Below are positions 25,514 to 35,962 of a stretch of DNA of 64,000 bases, one piece after another (the first letter of the stretch is position 1; every line of letters starts with the position of its first letter). This DNA comes from Desulfobacterales bacterium (lineage in GTDB: Bacteria; Desulfobacterota; Desulfobacteria; Desulfobacterales; Desulfosalsimonadaceae). The notes below the pieces were generated by a model, which did not search any database, was not told the origin of the DNA, and saw only the letters and a program-made list of their open reading frames with translations. The stretch lies in assembly GCA_034520365.1 (NCBI GenBank), contig JAXHNP010000002.1, positions 62,001 through 126,000 of the forward strand, in the 5' to 3' direction. Made by a program: the position numbers and the translations under genes.

Positions 25514-26251
25514 ATGCTTCGTCTGGTTAACGTCAACAGCTATTACGGTCTGGTCCACACCCTGAAGAATGTCTCCGTTCATGTTAATGAAGGCGAAATT
25601 GTCTCCATGCTGGGTGCCAACGGGGCGGGGAAAACCACCACATTAAGGGCCATCAGCGGCCTTCAGCCGGTGCGCACCGGAAAGATTTATTTTGACGGCC
25701 GGGAGATTACGAACATGAGTCCGGAGAAACTCGTGGAAATGGGGCTTGCCCATGTGCCGGAGGGCCGGCAGATTTTTCAGCCCATGTCGGTTTATGATAA
25801 CCTTGAATTGGGCGGTCATCTCGTATATAAACGCCATGGGAAAAAAACCCTGAAATCCGATATCGAGCAAATCTTCGGACTGTTCCCCATACTGCGGGCC
25901 CGCCGGGATCAATACGCGGGCACGCTTTCCGGCGGGGAGCAGCAGATGCTGGCCATTGCCATGGCCCTGATGGCCAGGCCCCGGCTGCTGCTTCTGGATG
26001 AGCCCTCCATGGGGCTTGCGCCCATGATCGTCAAGGAGATCTTTCAGCGGGTGGCTGATCTCCAGGCGGAGCGTAAGCTTACGGTGCTTTTGATCGAGCA
26101 GAACGCGCGGGCGGCATTAAGAATCGCCGACCGGGGATATGTGATTGAGACCGGAAAGATCGTGCTGGAAGAGGAGGCCGGGGAACTTTTGGCCAACCAG
26201 GAGGTCAAGCGGGCCTATCTGGGCAAAGACCAACGTGAGATTTGGGAGTAG
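25514..26251 (+). CDS. livF: ABC transporter ATP-binding protein LivF
   Basis: A 245-residue ABC ATPase. Walker A is GANGAGKTT, the ABC signature LSGGEQQMLAIA is complete, Walker B is LLLLDEPSMGLAP, and the H-loop-type IEQN is typical of LivF. The LivF hallmark VPEGRQIF is present. It is followed after 5 bp by the PaaK-like ligase gene. Confidence 0.92.
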   Translation: MLRLVNVNSYYGLVHTLKNVSVHVNEGEIVSMLGANGAGKTTTLRAISGLQPVRTGKIYFDGREITNMSPEKLVEMGLAHVPEGRQIFQPMSVYDNLELGGHLVYKRHGKKTLKSDIEQIFGLFPILRARRDQYAGTLSGGEQQMLAIAMALMARPRLLLLDEPSMGLAPMIVKEIFQRVADLQAERKLTVLLIEQNARAALRIADRGYVIETGKIVLEEEAGELLANQEVKRAYLGKDQREIWE

Positions 26252-26256
26252 TAGCC

Positions 26257-27546
26257 ATGTACTGGGACGAACGCATCGAATGCATGGACCGGGAGGAGCT
26301 TGCGCAGGTGCAGCTGGAGAATCTCCAGGCCACCTTAAACCGGGTCTATAAAAACGTGCGGCATTACCGGAAGGTTTTTCGGGAAGTCGATTTCATGCCC
26401 GAAGACCTTCAGTCCATCGCGGACATTCAGAAGCTTCCCTTTATCACCCGCCGCGATTTAAGTTGCAATTACCCCTATGAGATGTTTGCGGTGCCGCTGC
26501 GCGAAATCGTTCGTCTCCATACCGCCTCCTTTAATTTTGATGACCCCGTTGTCATCGGGTTTACGAAAAATGATATCCGCAGCTGGGCGGAACTGATGGC
26601 CCGGAATCTAACCGCTCTCGGGGTGGGAAAGGATGATGTGGTTCAGATCGCCCTGACTTTCGGCATTATCACCGGCCCCTTCGGGGTGCAGGTGGGGGCC
26701 GAAAGAATCGGTGCCTCGGTGATACCGATGTCCGCCGGCCGGCTTTATCAGCAGGTTAAAATCATGCGGGATTTCCGGACCACCACACTGGTATCCACGC
26801 CCACGGTGGCGCTGGGTCTTTCCCGGGTAATGGCGGAGATGAATGTGGATCCCAACAGCCTGGCGCTCAAATACGGTGTTTTGGGCTCTGAGCCCTGGTC
26901 TGAGGAGACCCGGGATGATTTGGAGACCCGGCTCTACATTACGGCCACCGACACCTACGGTCTGACCGAGATCTTCGGCCCGGGCGTGGCCTGGGAATGT
27001 CCGGAGAAAAACGGGCTGCATATCGCAGAGGATCATTTTATTCCCGAAGTTATTGATCCGGAAACTTTAGAGCCGCTCCCCCCGGGCCAGGAAGGCGAGT
27101 TGGTGCTCACCACCATAGCCAAGGAGGCGTTTCCGCTGATCCGGTTCCGCACCGGCGACTTAACCCGCCTGGATTATTCGCCATGCGCCTGCGGCCGGAC
27201 CCATTGCCGGATTGCCCGGATATTTAAGCGCTCGGACGAGGTGATTGTGGTCAAAGGCACCAGTATTGCGCCCGAGCAGGTGGGCCAGGCAATCGCCCGG
27301 GTCAGCGGCGGCCAGCCTAATTTTCAGCTGGTGGTTACCCGGGAGGCGGATGCGGATCAGCTCTTGGTAATGGTGGAGATCTCTGATATGAATTTTTTTG
27401 ATGAAATGAAAAAGCAGCGGCGGTTTGTGGAACGGCTTCACCGGGAAATATCTGAGACCCTTGGCTGGGAGGTCGGGGTAAGGCTTGTGGAGCCCGGCAC
27501 ATTTGACCCCCAGCGGCGGGTTCGGGATGAGAGGGAATTCAGGTAG
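26257..27546 (+). CDS. Phenylacetate-CoA ligase-like AMP-forming enzyme (PaaK family)
   Basis: A 429-residue adenylate-forming ligase of the PaaK family. Motifs include TFGIITGPFGVQVGAE, the adenylation block DTYGLTEIFGPGVAWEC and RFRTGDLTRL, plus a Cys cluster CACGRTHCRI typical of PaaK-type enzymes. Members activate aryl acids such as phenylacetate or indoleacetate to CoA thioesters. The ATG at 26257 is chosen; an in-frame TTG at 26242 overlaps the livF end. As last gene of the ACT-livKHMGF operon, it suggests uptake and activation of aromatic acids or amino acid derivatives. Confidence 0.85.
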   Translation: MYWDERIECMDREELAQVQLENLQATLNRVYKNVRHYRKVFREVDFMPEDLQSIADIQKLPFITRRDLSCNYPYEMFAVPLREIVRLHTASFNFDDPVVIGFTKNDIRSWAELMARNLTALGVGKDDVVQIALTFGIITGPFGVQVGAERIGASVIPMSAGRLYQQVKIMRDFRTTTLVSTPTVALGLSRVMAEMNVDPNSLALKYGVLGSEPWSEETRDDLETRLYITATDTYGLTEIFGPGVAWECPEKNGLHIAEDHFIPEVIDPETLEPLPPGQEGELVLTTIAKEAFPLIRFRTGDLTRLDYSPCACGRTHCRIARIFKRSDEVIVVKGTSIAPEQVGQAIARVSGGQPNFQLVVTREADADQLLVMVEISDMNFFDEMKKQRRFVERLHREISETLGWEVGVRLVEPGTFDPQRRVRDEREFR

Positions 27547-27618
27547 AGCGATTAGCCAATACCCAAAACCTAACGCCTAGTACCTTAAATTTTTAATTGA
27601 CTTGAAAGGAGTTTTCAA

Positions 27619-28530
27619 ATGACGGCACAACTGATTAAAGGCACAGACATTCGGGAAGAAATTTTGGAGGAGCTCAGCAAGGAAGTGGCTGAAATTAAGG
27701 AAAAGCACGGCCAGGTGCCCGGCCTGGTGACTATTCTGGTGGGGGAGAATCCGGCCTCTGTTTCCTATGTGACGCTTAAAGTGAAAACCGCTGACCGGCT
27801 GGGTTTTAAAGAGATTCAGGACAATCAGCCGGAGGATATTTCCGAAGCGGACCTGCTGGCGCTGATTGACAAGTACAACAAGGATGACTCCATCCACGGC
27901 ATTCTGGTGCAGCTGCCCCTGCCGGATCATATCGACGATAAAAAGATCTTAAACGCCATTGATCCGGATAAAGACGTTGACGGGTTTCACCCGGTCAATG
28001 TCGGCCGCCTGATGATCGGCGGCTCTGAGGTCAAGTTTCCGCCCTGCACGCCGGCGGGTATCCAGGAGATGATTATCCGGGGCGGCGTTGAAACCAGCGG
28101 CGCGGAGGTCGTGGTGGTCGGCCGGTCCAATATCGTGGGGAAACCGATCGCCAACATGATGGTGCAGAAGGGCCCGGGCGCCAACTCCACCGTAACCATC
28201 GTCCACACCCGGACCAAGGATCTGGAGGGCCATTGCAAGCGTGCGGATATTCTGATCGTGGCCGCCGGCGTCCCCGGATTGGTCAAGCCCGAATGGATTA
28301 AACCCGGCGCCTGTGTCATTGATGTCGGTGTTAACCGGGTGGGTGAGAAGATCAGCGAGAAGACCGGCAAGAAAGTGGCCATCCTGCGCGGTGACGTGGA
28401 TTTTGATGCGGCCAAGGAAATTGCCGGATCCATTACCCCTGTGCCGGGCGGGGTCGGTCCCATGACCATCACCATGCTGATGCGAAATACGGTCAACTCA
28501 TTGAAATACAAACTCGGACTGATGAGCTAG
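27619..28530 (+). CDS. folD: Bifunctional methylenetetrahydrofolate dehydrogenase/methenyltetrahydrofolate cyclohydrolase
   Basis: A 303-residue FolD. The catalytic block has SVSYVTLKVKTADRLG, with the conserved Lys in YxxxK. ILVQLPLPDHID and DVDGFHPVNVG follow, then the NADP-binding motif VVVGRSNIVGKPIANMM and the C-terminal TPVPGGVGPMTITML. It interconverts methylene-, methenyl- and formyl-tetrahydrofolate in the cytoplasm, serving C1 biosynthesis and, in sulfate reducers, the Wood-Ljungdahl methyl branch. AAAGGAG lies 8 bp before the ATG. A strong terminator follows. Confidence 0.95.
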   Translation: MTAQLIKGTDIREEILEELSKEVAEIKEKHGQVPGLVTILVGENPASVSYVTLKVKTADRLGFKEIQDNQPEDISEADLLALIDKYNKDDSIHGILVQLPLPDHIDDKKILNAIDPDKDVDGFHPVNVGRLMIGGSEVKFPPCTPAGIQEMIIRGGVETSGAEVVVVGRSNIVGKPIANMMVQKGPGANSTVTIVHTRTKDLEGHCKRADILIVAAGVPGLVKPEWIKPGACVIDVGVNRVGEKISEKTGKKVAILRGDVDFDAAKEIAGSITPVPGGVGPMTITMLMRNTVNSLKYKLGLMS

Positions 28531-28886
28531 GCCAAATTTTTTCAATTCCGATTCGATCGGATTTGAATGGGGATAAAAAAACCATGTCTTGCGCGGCATG
28601 GTTTTTTTATCCCCTGTCCCCGTGCGGCAGCCGGTTTCGCCGGGCACGGTAAATTGGTTCTGGCGATAGGACGCATAAACATGGGGTTGTTCGCATGTGA
28701 GGTCGGCGCGGTGGCCGACTCTACGATGGTTGTCCGCTGGCCCAACGCAGTGTAGCGCGGGCCACCGTGCCCGCCTTAAAATTGATAGAACAAATTCACC
28801 GTGTCTCGCAGGGGATCGTTGCTTGACATTTTGATATTTATGAAGATATTATAGCTTCTATTTTGCGAAACCATCAGATTTTGCTT
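28531..28886. repeat. Gene-free spacer between folD and the M23 gene
   Basis: The 356-bp gap holds the folD terminator (28569-28614), a partial copy of the composite repeat (about 28701-28802, GGTCGGCGCGGTGGCCGAC and GCGCGGGCCACCGTGCCCGCC), and a probable promoter for the next gene near 28822 (TTGACATTTTGATATTTATGAAGATATTATAG: TTGACA, then TATTAT). No small gene is supported. Confidence 0.65.
28569..28614. terminator. Symmetrical intrinsic terminator after folD
   Basis: The arms GGGGATAAAAAAACCATG and CATGGTTTTTTTATCCCC form a perfect 18-bp stem with a 10-nt loop. A-run and T-run on the two sides make it a plausible bidirectional rho-independent terminator. Confidence 0.85.
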
Positions 28887-29831
28887 ATGAAAAACCGACT
28901 GATTCTGTTTATCTACGATTACAGCGGATCCTATGTAAAGCTCAAGCGATTCACCAGCGGCCATCTTTGGCTTTTGGCGGGAATTGTCCTGGCATTGGCG
29001 GCTGCCTGCAGCGTTGCTCTGGTTCATTATGCCCATTTGATTGCCGCGCATGAGGAAACCCGCGAATTAAAGCATCAGGTCACTGAACTGAAGTCTTCCC
29101 TGGCGCAGCGCGATGAACAGATTAAAGAATTCACCGTTAAAATTGATGGGCTTCAGTTAAAACTGGTAAAACTGAATCGCTATGAGCAAAAGATCCGTCA
29201 GCTCGTCGGTAAAAAGGCAGGCGGCGATAACCTAGAGGCCTATGGCATCGGCGGCACGATTTCCGAGTCGGCGGCGGCGGATTTCCTCTCATCTGAAGAA
29301 TATCATCAGATAATCCGCGGCATTGATGATTCCGTTGAAAGCGTGGGTGATGCGGCGGAAGCCCAGCAGAACCAGTTTGAGGCTTTATGGAAGACACTCA
29401 GGGCATTGAAAAACCTGGAAGCCGCCACCCCCTCGATCAGACCGGTGGATGGCGGGTGGATTTCCTCCACGTTCGGCTACCGGCTCTCCCCGTTTACTGG
29501 TAAACGGGAATTGCATTCGGGTGTCGATATCGCCTGTCAAAAAGGCACGCCCATCAAAGCCACCGCCGATGGTAAGGTCGTATATGCAGGTGTTAAGGGG
29601 TTAATGGGAAAAACCGTGGTTGTTGACCATGGATTCGGAATCAAGACGCGATACGGCCATTTGAATAAAATCCGGGTCACGGACGGCCAGAAAGTTACAA
29701 GAAATGAAGTGATTGGCGAAATGGGCAGTACCGGCCGCAGCACCGGCCCGCATGTCCATTATGAGGTCCGGTTAAATGATGTGCCGGTGGATGCTGAAAA
29801 ATACATGACCCGGCGTCTGGCCGAAAATTAA
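28887..29831 (+). CDS. M23-family murein endopeptidase, membrane-anchored
   Basis: About 314 residues. An N-terminal membrane segment (LWLLAGIVLALAAACSVALV) is followed by a coiled coil (about residues 50-110, ELKHQVTELKSSLAQRD type). A C-terminal LytM domain has zinc ligands in HSGVDIA and HVHYEVRL. Such envelope-anchored proteins cut or regulate peptidoglycan cross-links. The ATG at 28887 is preferred over an in-frame TTG at 28863. It is transcribed towards secA, 78 bp upstream of that gene. Confidence 0.88.
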   Translation: MKNRLILFIYDYSGSYVKLKRFTSGHLWLLAGIVLALAAACSVALVHYAHLIAAHEETRELKHQVTELKSSLAQRDEQIKEFTVKIDGLQLKLVKLNRYEQKIRQLVGKKAGGDNLEAYGIGGTISESAAADFLSSEEYHQIIRGIDDSVESVGDAAEAQQNQFEALWKTLRALKNLEAATPSIRPVDGGWISSTFGYRLSPFTGKRELHSGVDIACQKGTPIKATADGKVVYAGVKGLMGKTVVVDHGFGIKTRYGHLNKIRVTDGQKVTRNEVIGEMGSTGRSTGPHVHYEVRLNDVPVDAEKYMTRRLAEN

Positions 29832-29909
29832 GCTTTCCCCTTTGCCTGCCTGCGCTTTACCTGGTAAATTAAATGTTCATCAATCCAATTCAGCAAGGAC
29901 GTTGGATAC

Positions 29910-32450
29910 ATGCAGTTAAGTACGGCAACCAATAAATTTCTCCTTAAACTTTTTGGGAGCAAAAACGAGCGGATCCTCCGGCGGTATTATCCCATTGTGG
30001 ATCAAATCAATGCGTGGGAGCCGCAAATCAGTGCCATGAGCGACGCGGACCTGGCCGCCCAAACCGAGCGTTTCAAGGAGCGCTATCAGGCCGGGGAAAC
30101 CCTGGATGATCTGCTGCCCGAGGCGTTTGCCACGGTTCGCGAGGCCTGCTGGCGAACCCTTGAGATGCGGCATTTTGACGTGCAGCTGATCGGCGCGGTG
30201 GTGCTCCATGAAGGTTGTATCGCGGAAATGAAAACCGGTGAAGGCAAAACCCTGGTGGCCCCGATGGCCGCCTATTTAAATGCCATCACCGGCAAGGGCG
30301 TCCATATCATCACGGTCAACGACTATCTGGCCCACCGGGATGCGGACTGGATGGGGAATATCTATAAGTTTATGGGCCTAAGCGTTGGTTCCATCGTTCA
30401 CGGCATGGACGATTACGAGCGCAAAGCGGCCTATAATTGCGACATCATTTACGGCACCAACAATGAATTCGGGTTCGACTATCTTCGGGATAATATGAAG
30501 TTTGACCCGGAAACCCTGGTGCAGCGCGAGCTGTATTTTGCCATTGTGGACGAGGTGGACTCTATCCTGATTGACGAGGCCCGGACCCCGCTCATTATTT
30601 CCGGCCCGGCGGAGAAATCCACCCACCTGTATTATCAGGTCAATTCCATCATCCCTTCATTGGAGGCGGAAACGGACTATACGGTGGATGAAAAGGCCAA
30701 ATCCGCCATGCTCACAGAAGACGGAGTGGCCAGGACGGAGAAGCTTCTAAATGTCGACAACCTCTATGACTCTAAGAATATTGACCTGCTCCACCACGTT
30801 AATCAGGCGCTTAAGGCGCATACCCTGTTCAAGCGCGACGTGGACTATATTGTTAAAGAGGGCGAGGTTATCATTGTCGATGAGTTCACCGGCCGCCTCA
30901 TGCCGGGCCGCCGGTTCAGCGAAGGCCTTCACCAGGCGCTTGAGGCCAAGGAAAAGGTCAAGATCGAAAACGAGAACCAGACACTGGCCACCATCACATT
31001 TCAGAACTACTTCCGGATGTATGACAAGCTAAGCGGCATGACCGGGACCGCGGATACAGAGGCCGCGGAGTTCAAGAAAATTTATAACCTGGACGTGGTG
31101 GTGATCCCCACGAATGAACCCATGATCCGGGAGGACCATCCGGATGTGATTTATCAGACCAAGAAGGAAAAATATGAGGCTGTTCTCGATGAAATTGCCG
31201 AGCTCTATAACAAAGGCCAGCCCGTGCTCGTGGGCACGGTATCCATTGATGTATCCGAGGAGCTAAGCCGGCGGCTGAAAAAACGCGGCGTGCCGCACAA
31301 CGTGTTAAACGCCAAGAACCATGAGGCGGAGGCTGAAATCATCGCCAACGCCGGGCAGAAAGGCGTGGTGACCATCTCTACCAATATGGCCGGCCGCGGC
31401 ACGGACATCAAACTTGGCGAGGGCGTGGTTGAGCGCGGCGGCCTGCATATCCTGGGCACCGAGCGCCACGAGAGCCGCCGGATCGATAACCAGCTGCGGG
31501 GCCGCTCCGGCCGGCAGGGCGATCCCGGTTCTTCGCGGTTTTATCTTTCCCTGGAAGATGACCTGCTCCGGATTTTCGGCGGAGAGCGGATCTCCGGGTT
31601 TATGGACCGGCTGGGCATGGAGGAAGGCGAGCCGATTCAGCACAAGATGATATCGCGCGCCATTGAAAACGCCCAGAGCAAGGTGGAAGGGCATAATTTC
31701 CAGATCAGAAAACAGCTTTTGGACTTTGACGATGTCATGAATCAGCAGCGCGAGATGATTTACGAACATCGCCAGCAGGCCCTGGGCAAGGAAAGCCTGC
31801 GTCCGGTGATTGAAGAAATGATCGGGGAGAAGGCTGATGATATCGTAAACACCTATTCCGATGAGAAGATGCCGGTCACGGAGTGGGATCTCAAGGGCAT
31901 GCGCGATGCGGTGTTTGAACAGTTTAATATGCGGGTAAACATCAATCCGGATTCAGTGGAAGGTCTGGCTCCGGAGAAGGTGGCGGACTGGATTCAGGAT
32001 GAGGCCGTCCGGGCGTATGAGGAAAAACGGGCCACCATTGGGGCAAAGGATTTCCGGGAAATCGAGCGGATCGTAATGCTCCAGACCGTGGATAACCTCT
32101 GGAAGGATCACCTCCTGTCCATGGATCACTTAAAGGAGGGAATCGGGCTGAGGGGCTATGCCCAGCAGGATCCGCTGATGGCCTATAAAAAGGAAGCCTA
32201 TGAAATGTTTCAGGATCTGATCTACCGGATCAAGGAGGAGACCTTAAAGATCCTGTTCCGGATCCAGATCTCCGAGCCAAGTGAGGTTTCTGAACTGGCC
32301 CAGCCCGAGGAGCAGGAGATGAACTTCTCCCACGGCGAGGCGGGGCAGCAGAAAAAGAAGCCGGTCAAGCGCGATGGCGAGAAGGTGGGCAGAAACGATC
32401 CCTGTCCCTGCGGCAGCGGAAAGAAATACAAGAAATGCTGCGGCAGGTAA
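29910..32450 (+). CDS. secA: Preprotein translocase ATPase SecA
   Basis: An 846-residue motor of the Sec pathway that pushes unfolded preproteins through SecYEG. Walker A appears as [12 protein letters not shown] near residue 107, the DEAD-box-type motif as [17 protein letters not shown], and motif VI-type residues as [13 protein letters not shown] and [13 protein letters not shown]. The C-terminus carries the SEC-C zinc motif [15 protein letters not shown], which binds SecB or ribosomes. Length and order are typical. Confidence 0.98.
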   Translation: MQLSTATNKFLLKLFGSKNERILRRYYPIVDQINAWEPQISAMSDADLAAQTERFKERYQAGETLDDLLPEAFATVREACWRTLEMRHFDVQLIGAVVLHEGCIAEMKTGEGKTLVAPMAAYLNAITGKGVHIITVNDYLAHRDADWMGNIYKFMGLSVGSIVHGMDDYERKAAYNCDIIYGTNNEFGFDYLRDNMKFDPETLVQRELYFAIVDEVDSILIDEARTPLIISGPAEKSTHLYYQVNSIIPSLEAETDYTVDEKAKSAMLTEDGVARTEKLLNVDNLYDSKNIDLLHHVNQALKAHTLFKRDVDYIVKEGEVIIVDEFTGRLMPGRRFSEGLHQALEAKEKVKIENENQTLATITFQNYFRMYDKLSGMTGTADTEAAEFKKIYNLDVVVIPTNEPMIREDHPDVIYQTKKEKYEAVLDEIAELYNKGQPVLVGTVSIDVSEELSRRLKKRGVPHNVLNAKNHEAEAEIIANAGQKGVVTISTNMAGRGTDIKLGEGVVERGGLHILGTERHESRRIDNQLRGRSGRQGDPGSSRFYLSLEDDLLRIFGGERISGFMDRLGMEEGEPIQHKMISRAIENAQSKVEGHNFQIRKQLLDFDDVMNQQREMIYEHRQQALGKESLRPVIEEMIGEKADDIVNTYSDEKMPVTEWDLKGMRDAVFEQFNMRVNINPDSVEGLAPEKVADWIQDEAVRAYEEKRATIGAKDFREIERIVMLQTVDNLWKDHLLSMDHLKEGIGLRGYAQQDPLMAYKKEAYEMFQDLIYRIKEETLKILFRIQISEPSEVSELAQPEEQEMNFSHGEAGQQKKKPVKRDGEKVGRNDPCPCGSGKKYKKCCGR

Positions 32451-32575
32451 TGATGCTTGAATTCCTGCCCGGATTTTTTATAATAGGGATATCAAACAAT
32501 GGCATTATTGGAAAATGTGTTTATATTTTTTATTAAATACGATTTATCAAAATTTTTGTCACCGGGAGGGATACT

Positions 32576-32890
32576 ATGACCGGGTACGACCCGGAGACAG
32601 AAGAAAAGGTGGTCTCCGAGACCGAGCAAGAAGTGACGGAGCCGCCCATGTATCGTGTGCTTTTGCACAACGACGATTACACGACAATGGAATTTGTTGT
32701 GGAATTGCTGATGTATATTTTTAACAAATCCCTTGAGGAGGCCACCCAAATCATGCTGAATGTGCACCGCAGCGGCAAAGGGGTTTGCGGTATCTATACC
32801 TATGAAGTGGCAGAGACCAAGGTCGAAATGGTGCATCAGCTTGCCAAAGAACGGGGCTTTCCGTTGAAAAGTACGATGGAAAAGGTGTAG
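32576..32890 (+). CDS. clpS: ATP-dependent Clp protease adaptor ClpS
   Basis: A 104-residue adaptor that delivers N-degron substrates to ClpA. Signatures are PPMYRVLLHNDDYTTMEFVVELL, with the Asn-Asp-Asp of the N-degron pocket, and HRSGKGVCGIYTYEVAETK. GGGAGGG precedes the ATG. clpA follows 5 bp downstream, then aat, giving a compact N-degron operon. Confidence 0.95.
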   Translation: MTGYDPETEEKVVSETEQEVTEPPMYRVLLHNDDYTTMEFVVELLMYIFNKSLEEATQIMLNVHRSGKGVCGIYTYEVAETKVEMVHQLAKERGFPLKSTMEKV

Positions 32891-32895
32891 CGAAA

Positions 32896-35139
32896 ATGAT
32901 CAGTAAAGGTCTTAGCGCAATATTGAGTTATGCAGTGAAAGAGGCCCGCAAGCGGCGCCACGAATATGTGTGCGTGGAGCATATCCTGTATGCCATTGTG
33001 CACGACAGCGGCGGCATAGAGATTATTGAAAGCTGCGGCGGCAATATCGAAAACATCCAAAACGAGCTGGAGCGGTTTTTCAACGAGAAGATGGAGCGTG
33101 TGCCCGAGGATCAGGAGTATGTGCTGCAGCAGACCATGCGCTTTCAGCGGGTGATCCAGCGGGCGGTCAACCATGCCCGGTCCGCTGAAAAGGATTCGGT
33201 ATATATCGGCGATATCCTGGCCTCCATCCTGGAAGAAAAAAATTCCCATGCTGCCTATTTCATGGCGGCCGAGGGGATTACCCGGCTGGATGTGTTAAAC
33301 GTGATTTCCCACGGCATCCGGGGCGAGCACTTCAAGGAAGGGGATGCGCCGGAAGGCGGCGTGGTCACCGAGAAAAAAGGCAAAAAGAAAACCGATCCCC
33401 TGGAAGCCTTTACCATCGATCTGGTGGACCGGGCATTGAAGGGAAAGCTCGACCCCCTGATCGGCCGGGAGGCGGAAATGGACCGGACCGTCCAGGTGCT
33501 CTGCCGCCGCCGCAAAAACAACCCGGTGTTTGTGGGCGATCCGGGGGTCGGAAAAACCGCCATGGCCGAGGGCCTGGCCCAGCGTATCGCCAACGGCGAC
33601 ATGCCGGATATACTGGCGGAAGCCCGGATTTATTCCCTGGATCTGGGGGCGCTTTTGGCCGGCACCAAGTATCGCGGGGATTTTGAGCAGCGGCTTAAAT
33701 CGGTGATCGCCTCGCTCCAGCGAAAAACCAATGCGATCCTGTTTATCGATGAGATCCATACCATTGTGGGCGCGGGTGCGACGAGCAGCGGCTCCATGGA
33801 TGCATCCAATATCCTGAAGCCGTCCCTGGTGACGGGGGAACTGCGCTGCATCGGCTCAACCACCTACGAGGAGTTTAAGAACTTCTTTGAAAAGGACCGG
33901 GCGTTTTCCCGGCGGTTTGAAAAGATCGAGATCGCCGAGCCGTCAACCGCGGATGCCGTGAAGATCCTGAAGGGCCTGAAATCCTATTATGAGGATCATC
34001 ACCAGATTGAATACACGGAAAAATCTCTGAAATCGGCGGCGGAATTGTCCGCCAAATATATCAATGAGCGGTTTTTACCGGATAAGGCCATTGACGTGAT
34101 TGATGAAGCCGGGGTGCTGCTGCGCCTGACCGGCGCCTCAAACCGCAAGCGGGTCCAGCCGACGGATATTGAAAAAGTCGTGTCCAAGATGGCCCGCATC
34201 CCCACGGAAAGCGTCACCTCCTCGGATCGAAACAACCTGGAAAATCTGGCGGAGCGCCTGCAATCTAAAATTTTCGGGCAGGATTCGGCCATTGCATCCT
34301 TGACAAAAGCCATCAAGCGCTCGCGCGCCGGACTTTCCGCACCTGAGCGGCCCATCGGCTCGTTTCTGTTTACCGGCCCGACCGGTGTGGGAAAAACCGA
34401 GGTGGCCCGGCAGATTGCATATCAGCTCGGCATTCAGTTTCTGCGGTTTGATATGAGCGAATACATGGAAAAACATGCCGTGGCCCGGCTGATCGGCGCC
34501 CCGCCTGGATACATCGGGTTTGATCAGGGGGGGCTGCTGACCGATCAGATCCGCAAATATCCTTACAGCGTGCTGCTTTTGGACGAGATCGAGAAGGCGC
34601 ACATGGATATGTACAATATCCTTCTGCAGGTCATGGATCATGCGGCATTAACCGATAATAACGGAAAAACCGCGGATTTTCGAAACGTGATCCTGATCAT
34701 GACATCCAATGCCGGGGCACGGGAGATGGCCAGTACATCCATCGGTTTTGGCAGTGATGCCCGGACCGATCCGGGCAGCAAGGGGAAACGGGCGGTGGAG
34801 CAGTTTTTCAGTCCGGAATTCAGAAACCGGCTGGATGATACGATTACATTTAATTCCTTGAATACCGATATCATGGTGCAGGTGGTGGATAAGTTCATCG
34901 AGGAGATGAGGCCGCAGCTTGAGGCCAAGAAAGTGCGCCTCCGACTCTCAGATGCCACCCGGCGCTGGCTGGCCAGAAAGGGCCATGACCCCACTTTCGG
35001 CGCCCGGCCCCTGGATCGGGTCATCCAGAGGGAAATCAAGGATGTGCTGACGGATCAGATCCTTTTCGGCAACCTCACCAAAGGCGGCGACGTCTTTGTC
35101 AAGGTCAAGGATGACAGGCTGATATTTTCCTACTCATAG
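32896..35139 (+). CDS. clpA: ATP-dependent Clp protease ATP-binding subunit ClpA
   Basis: A 747-residue AAA+ unfoldase. The N-terminal ClpN domain binds ClpS. The first AAA module has Walker A GDPGVGKT near residue 215 and Walker B AILFIDEIHT. The second has GPTGVGKTEVARQ near residue 497 and VLLLDEIEKAH. It also carries an IGF-type ClpP-docking loop (ASTSIGFGSD) after the second Walker B. It feeds substrates into ClpP. Confidence 0.96.
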   Translation: MISKGLSAILSYAVKEARKRRHEYVCVEHILYAIVHDSGGIEIIESCGGNIENIQNELERFFNEKMERVPEDQEYVLQQTMRFQRVIQRAVNHARSAEKDSVYIGDILASILEEKNSHAAYFMAAEGITRLDVLNVISHGIRGEHFKEGDAPEGGVVTEKKGKKKTDPLEAFTIDLVDRALKGKLDPLIGREAEMDRTVQVLCRRRKNNPVFVGDPGVGKTAMAEGLAQRIANGDMPDILAEARIYSLDLGALLAGTKYRGDFEQRLKSVIASLQRKTNAILFIDEIHTIVGAGATSSGSMDASNILKPSLVTGELRCIGSTTYEEFKNFFEKDRAFSRRFEKIEIAEPSTADAVKILKGLKSYYEDHHQIEYTEKSLKSAAELSAKYINERFLPDKAIDVIDEAGVLLRLTGASNRKRVQPTDIEKVVSKMARIPTESVTSSDRNNLENLAERLQSKIFGQDSAIASLTKAIKRSRAGLSAPERPIGSFLFTGPTGVGKTEVARQIAYQLGIQFLRFDMSEYMEKHAVARLIGAPPGYIGFDQGGLLTDQIRKYPYSVLLLDEIEKAHMDMYNILLQVMDHAALTDNNGKTADFRNVILIMTSNAGAREMASTSIGFGSDARTDPGSKGKRAVEQFFSPEFRNRLDDTITFNSLNTDIMVQVVDKFIEEMRPQLEAKKVRLRLSDATRRWLARKGHDPTFGARPLDRVIQREIKDVLTDQILFGNLTKGGDVFVKVKDDRLIFSYS

Positions 35140-35145
35140 CCGACT

Positions 35146-35889
35146 ATGCCGATTTTTCGCCTGTCAGACAAGGTGTCTTTTCCGCCCCCCCATTTCGCCG
35201 GCCGGGAAGGCCTGCTGGCGGTGGGGGGCGACCTCAGCACCGAACGGCTTCTGCTGGCCTACCGAATGGGGATTTTCCCCTGGTTTTCAGACAGTGATCC
35301 GATTTTGTGGTGGTCTCCGGATCCCCGCCTTGTGCTATATCCGCAGGATATTCATGTGCCCAAACGGCTCCGCCGGACAATCCGGCAGGGTGTGTTTAAC
35401 GTTACAAGCGATACGGCGTTTGAACACGTGATCCAGCGCTGCGCCCGGATCCGTATGGAAAGCGGCGAAGGCACCTGGATTACGGATGCCATGATTAAAG
35501 CCTACTGCCGCCTGTTTGCGGCCGGATATGCCCATTCCGTGGAAACCTGGCAGAACGGAAACCTGGTGGGCGGCCTCTACGGGGTCTCACTTGGCGGGTG
35601 TTTTTTTGGCGAATCCATGTTCTCGGAGGTAAGCGAGGCCTCCAAAGTGGCGCTGGTTTCACTTTGCATGTTTCTTCAGGCGCATGAATTTGATATGGTG
35701 GATTGCCAGCTTACCACAGCACATCTTTTATGGATGGGCGCGCAGGAAATCAGCCGAACCGCTTTTTTAAAGCACCTGCAGCTATCCATGCGGAAAAAAA
35801 CGTTAAGGGGGCCGTGGGCGGTTCGGCTGCCGGATTTTAACGGACGCTCCGGGACGCCCGCCGCCAACCAGCAGCCGCTCCATCAATAA
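35146..35889 (+). CDS. aat: Leucyl/phenylalanyl-tRNA-protein transferase
   Basis: A 247-residue N-degron enzyme that adds Leu or Phe from tRNA to N-terminal Lys or Arg of proteins, marking them for ClpS-ClpAP. Family motifs are GLLAVGGDLSTERLLLAYRMGIFPWF, PLLWWSPDPR-like ILWWSPDPRLVL, and GGLYGVSLGGCFFGESMFS. The C-terminal about 25 residues extend slightly past the usual end. It starts 6 bp after the clpA stop, so adaptor, unfoldase and tagging enzyme are made together. Confidence 0.95.
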   Translation: MPIFRLSDKVSFPPPHFAGREGLLAVGGDLSTERLLLAYRMGIFPWFSDSDPILWWSPDPRLVLYPQDIHVPKRLRRTIRQGVFNVTSDTAFEHVIQRCARIRMESGEGTWITDAMIKAYCRLFAAGYAHSVETWQNGNLVGGLYGVSLGGCFFGESMFSEVSEASKVALVSLCMFLQAHEFDMVDCQLTTAHLLWMGAQEISRTAFLKHLQLSMRKKTLRGPWAVRLPDFNGRSGTPAANQQPLHQ

Positions 35890-35962
35890 AATCGTGGGGC
35901 GGACAAGCGCCGGCGCATCCGCCGAACCCCTGCAACCGCAGTTGCATTAAAGGGAGGAGAGA

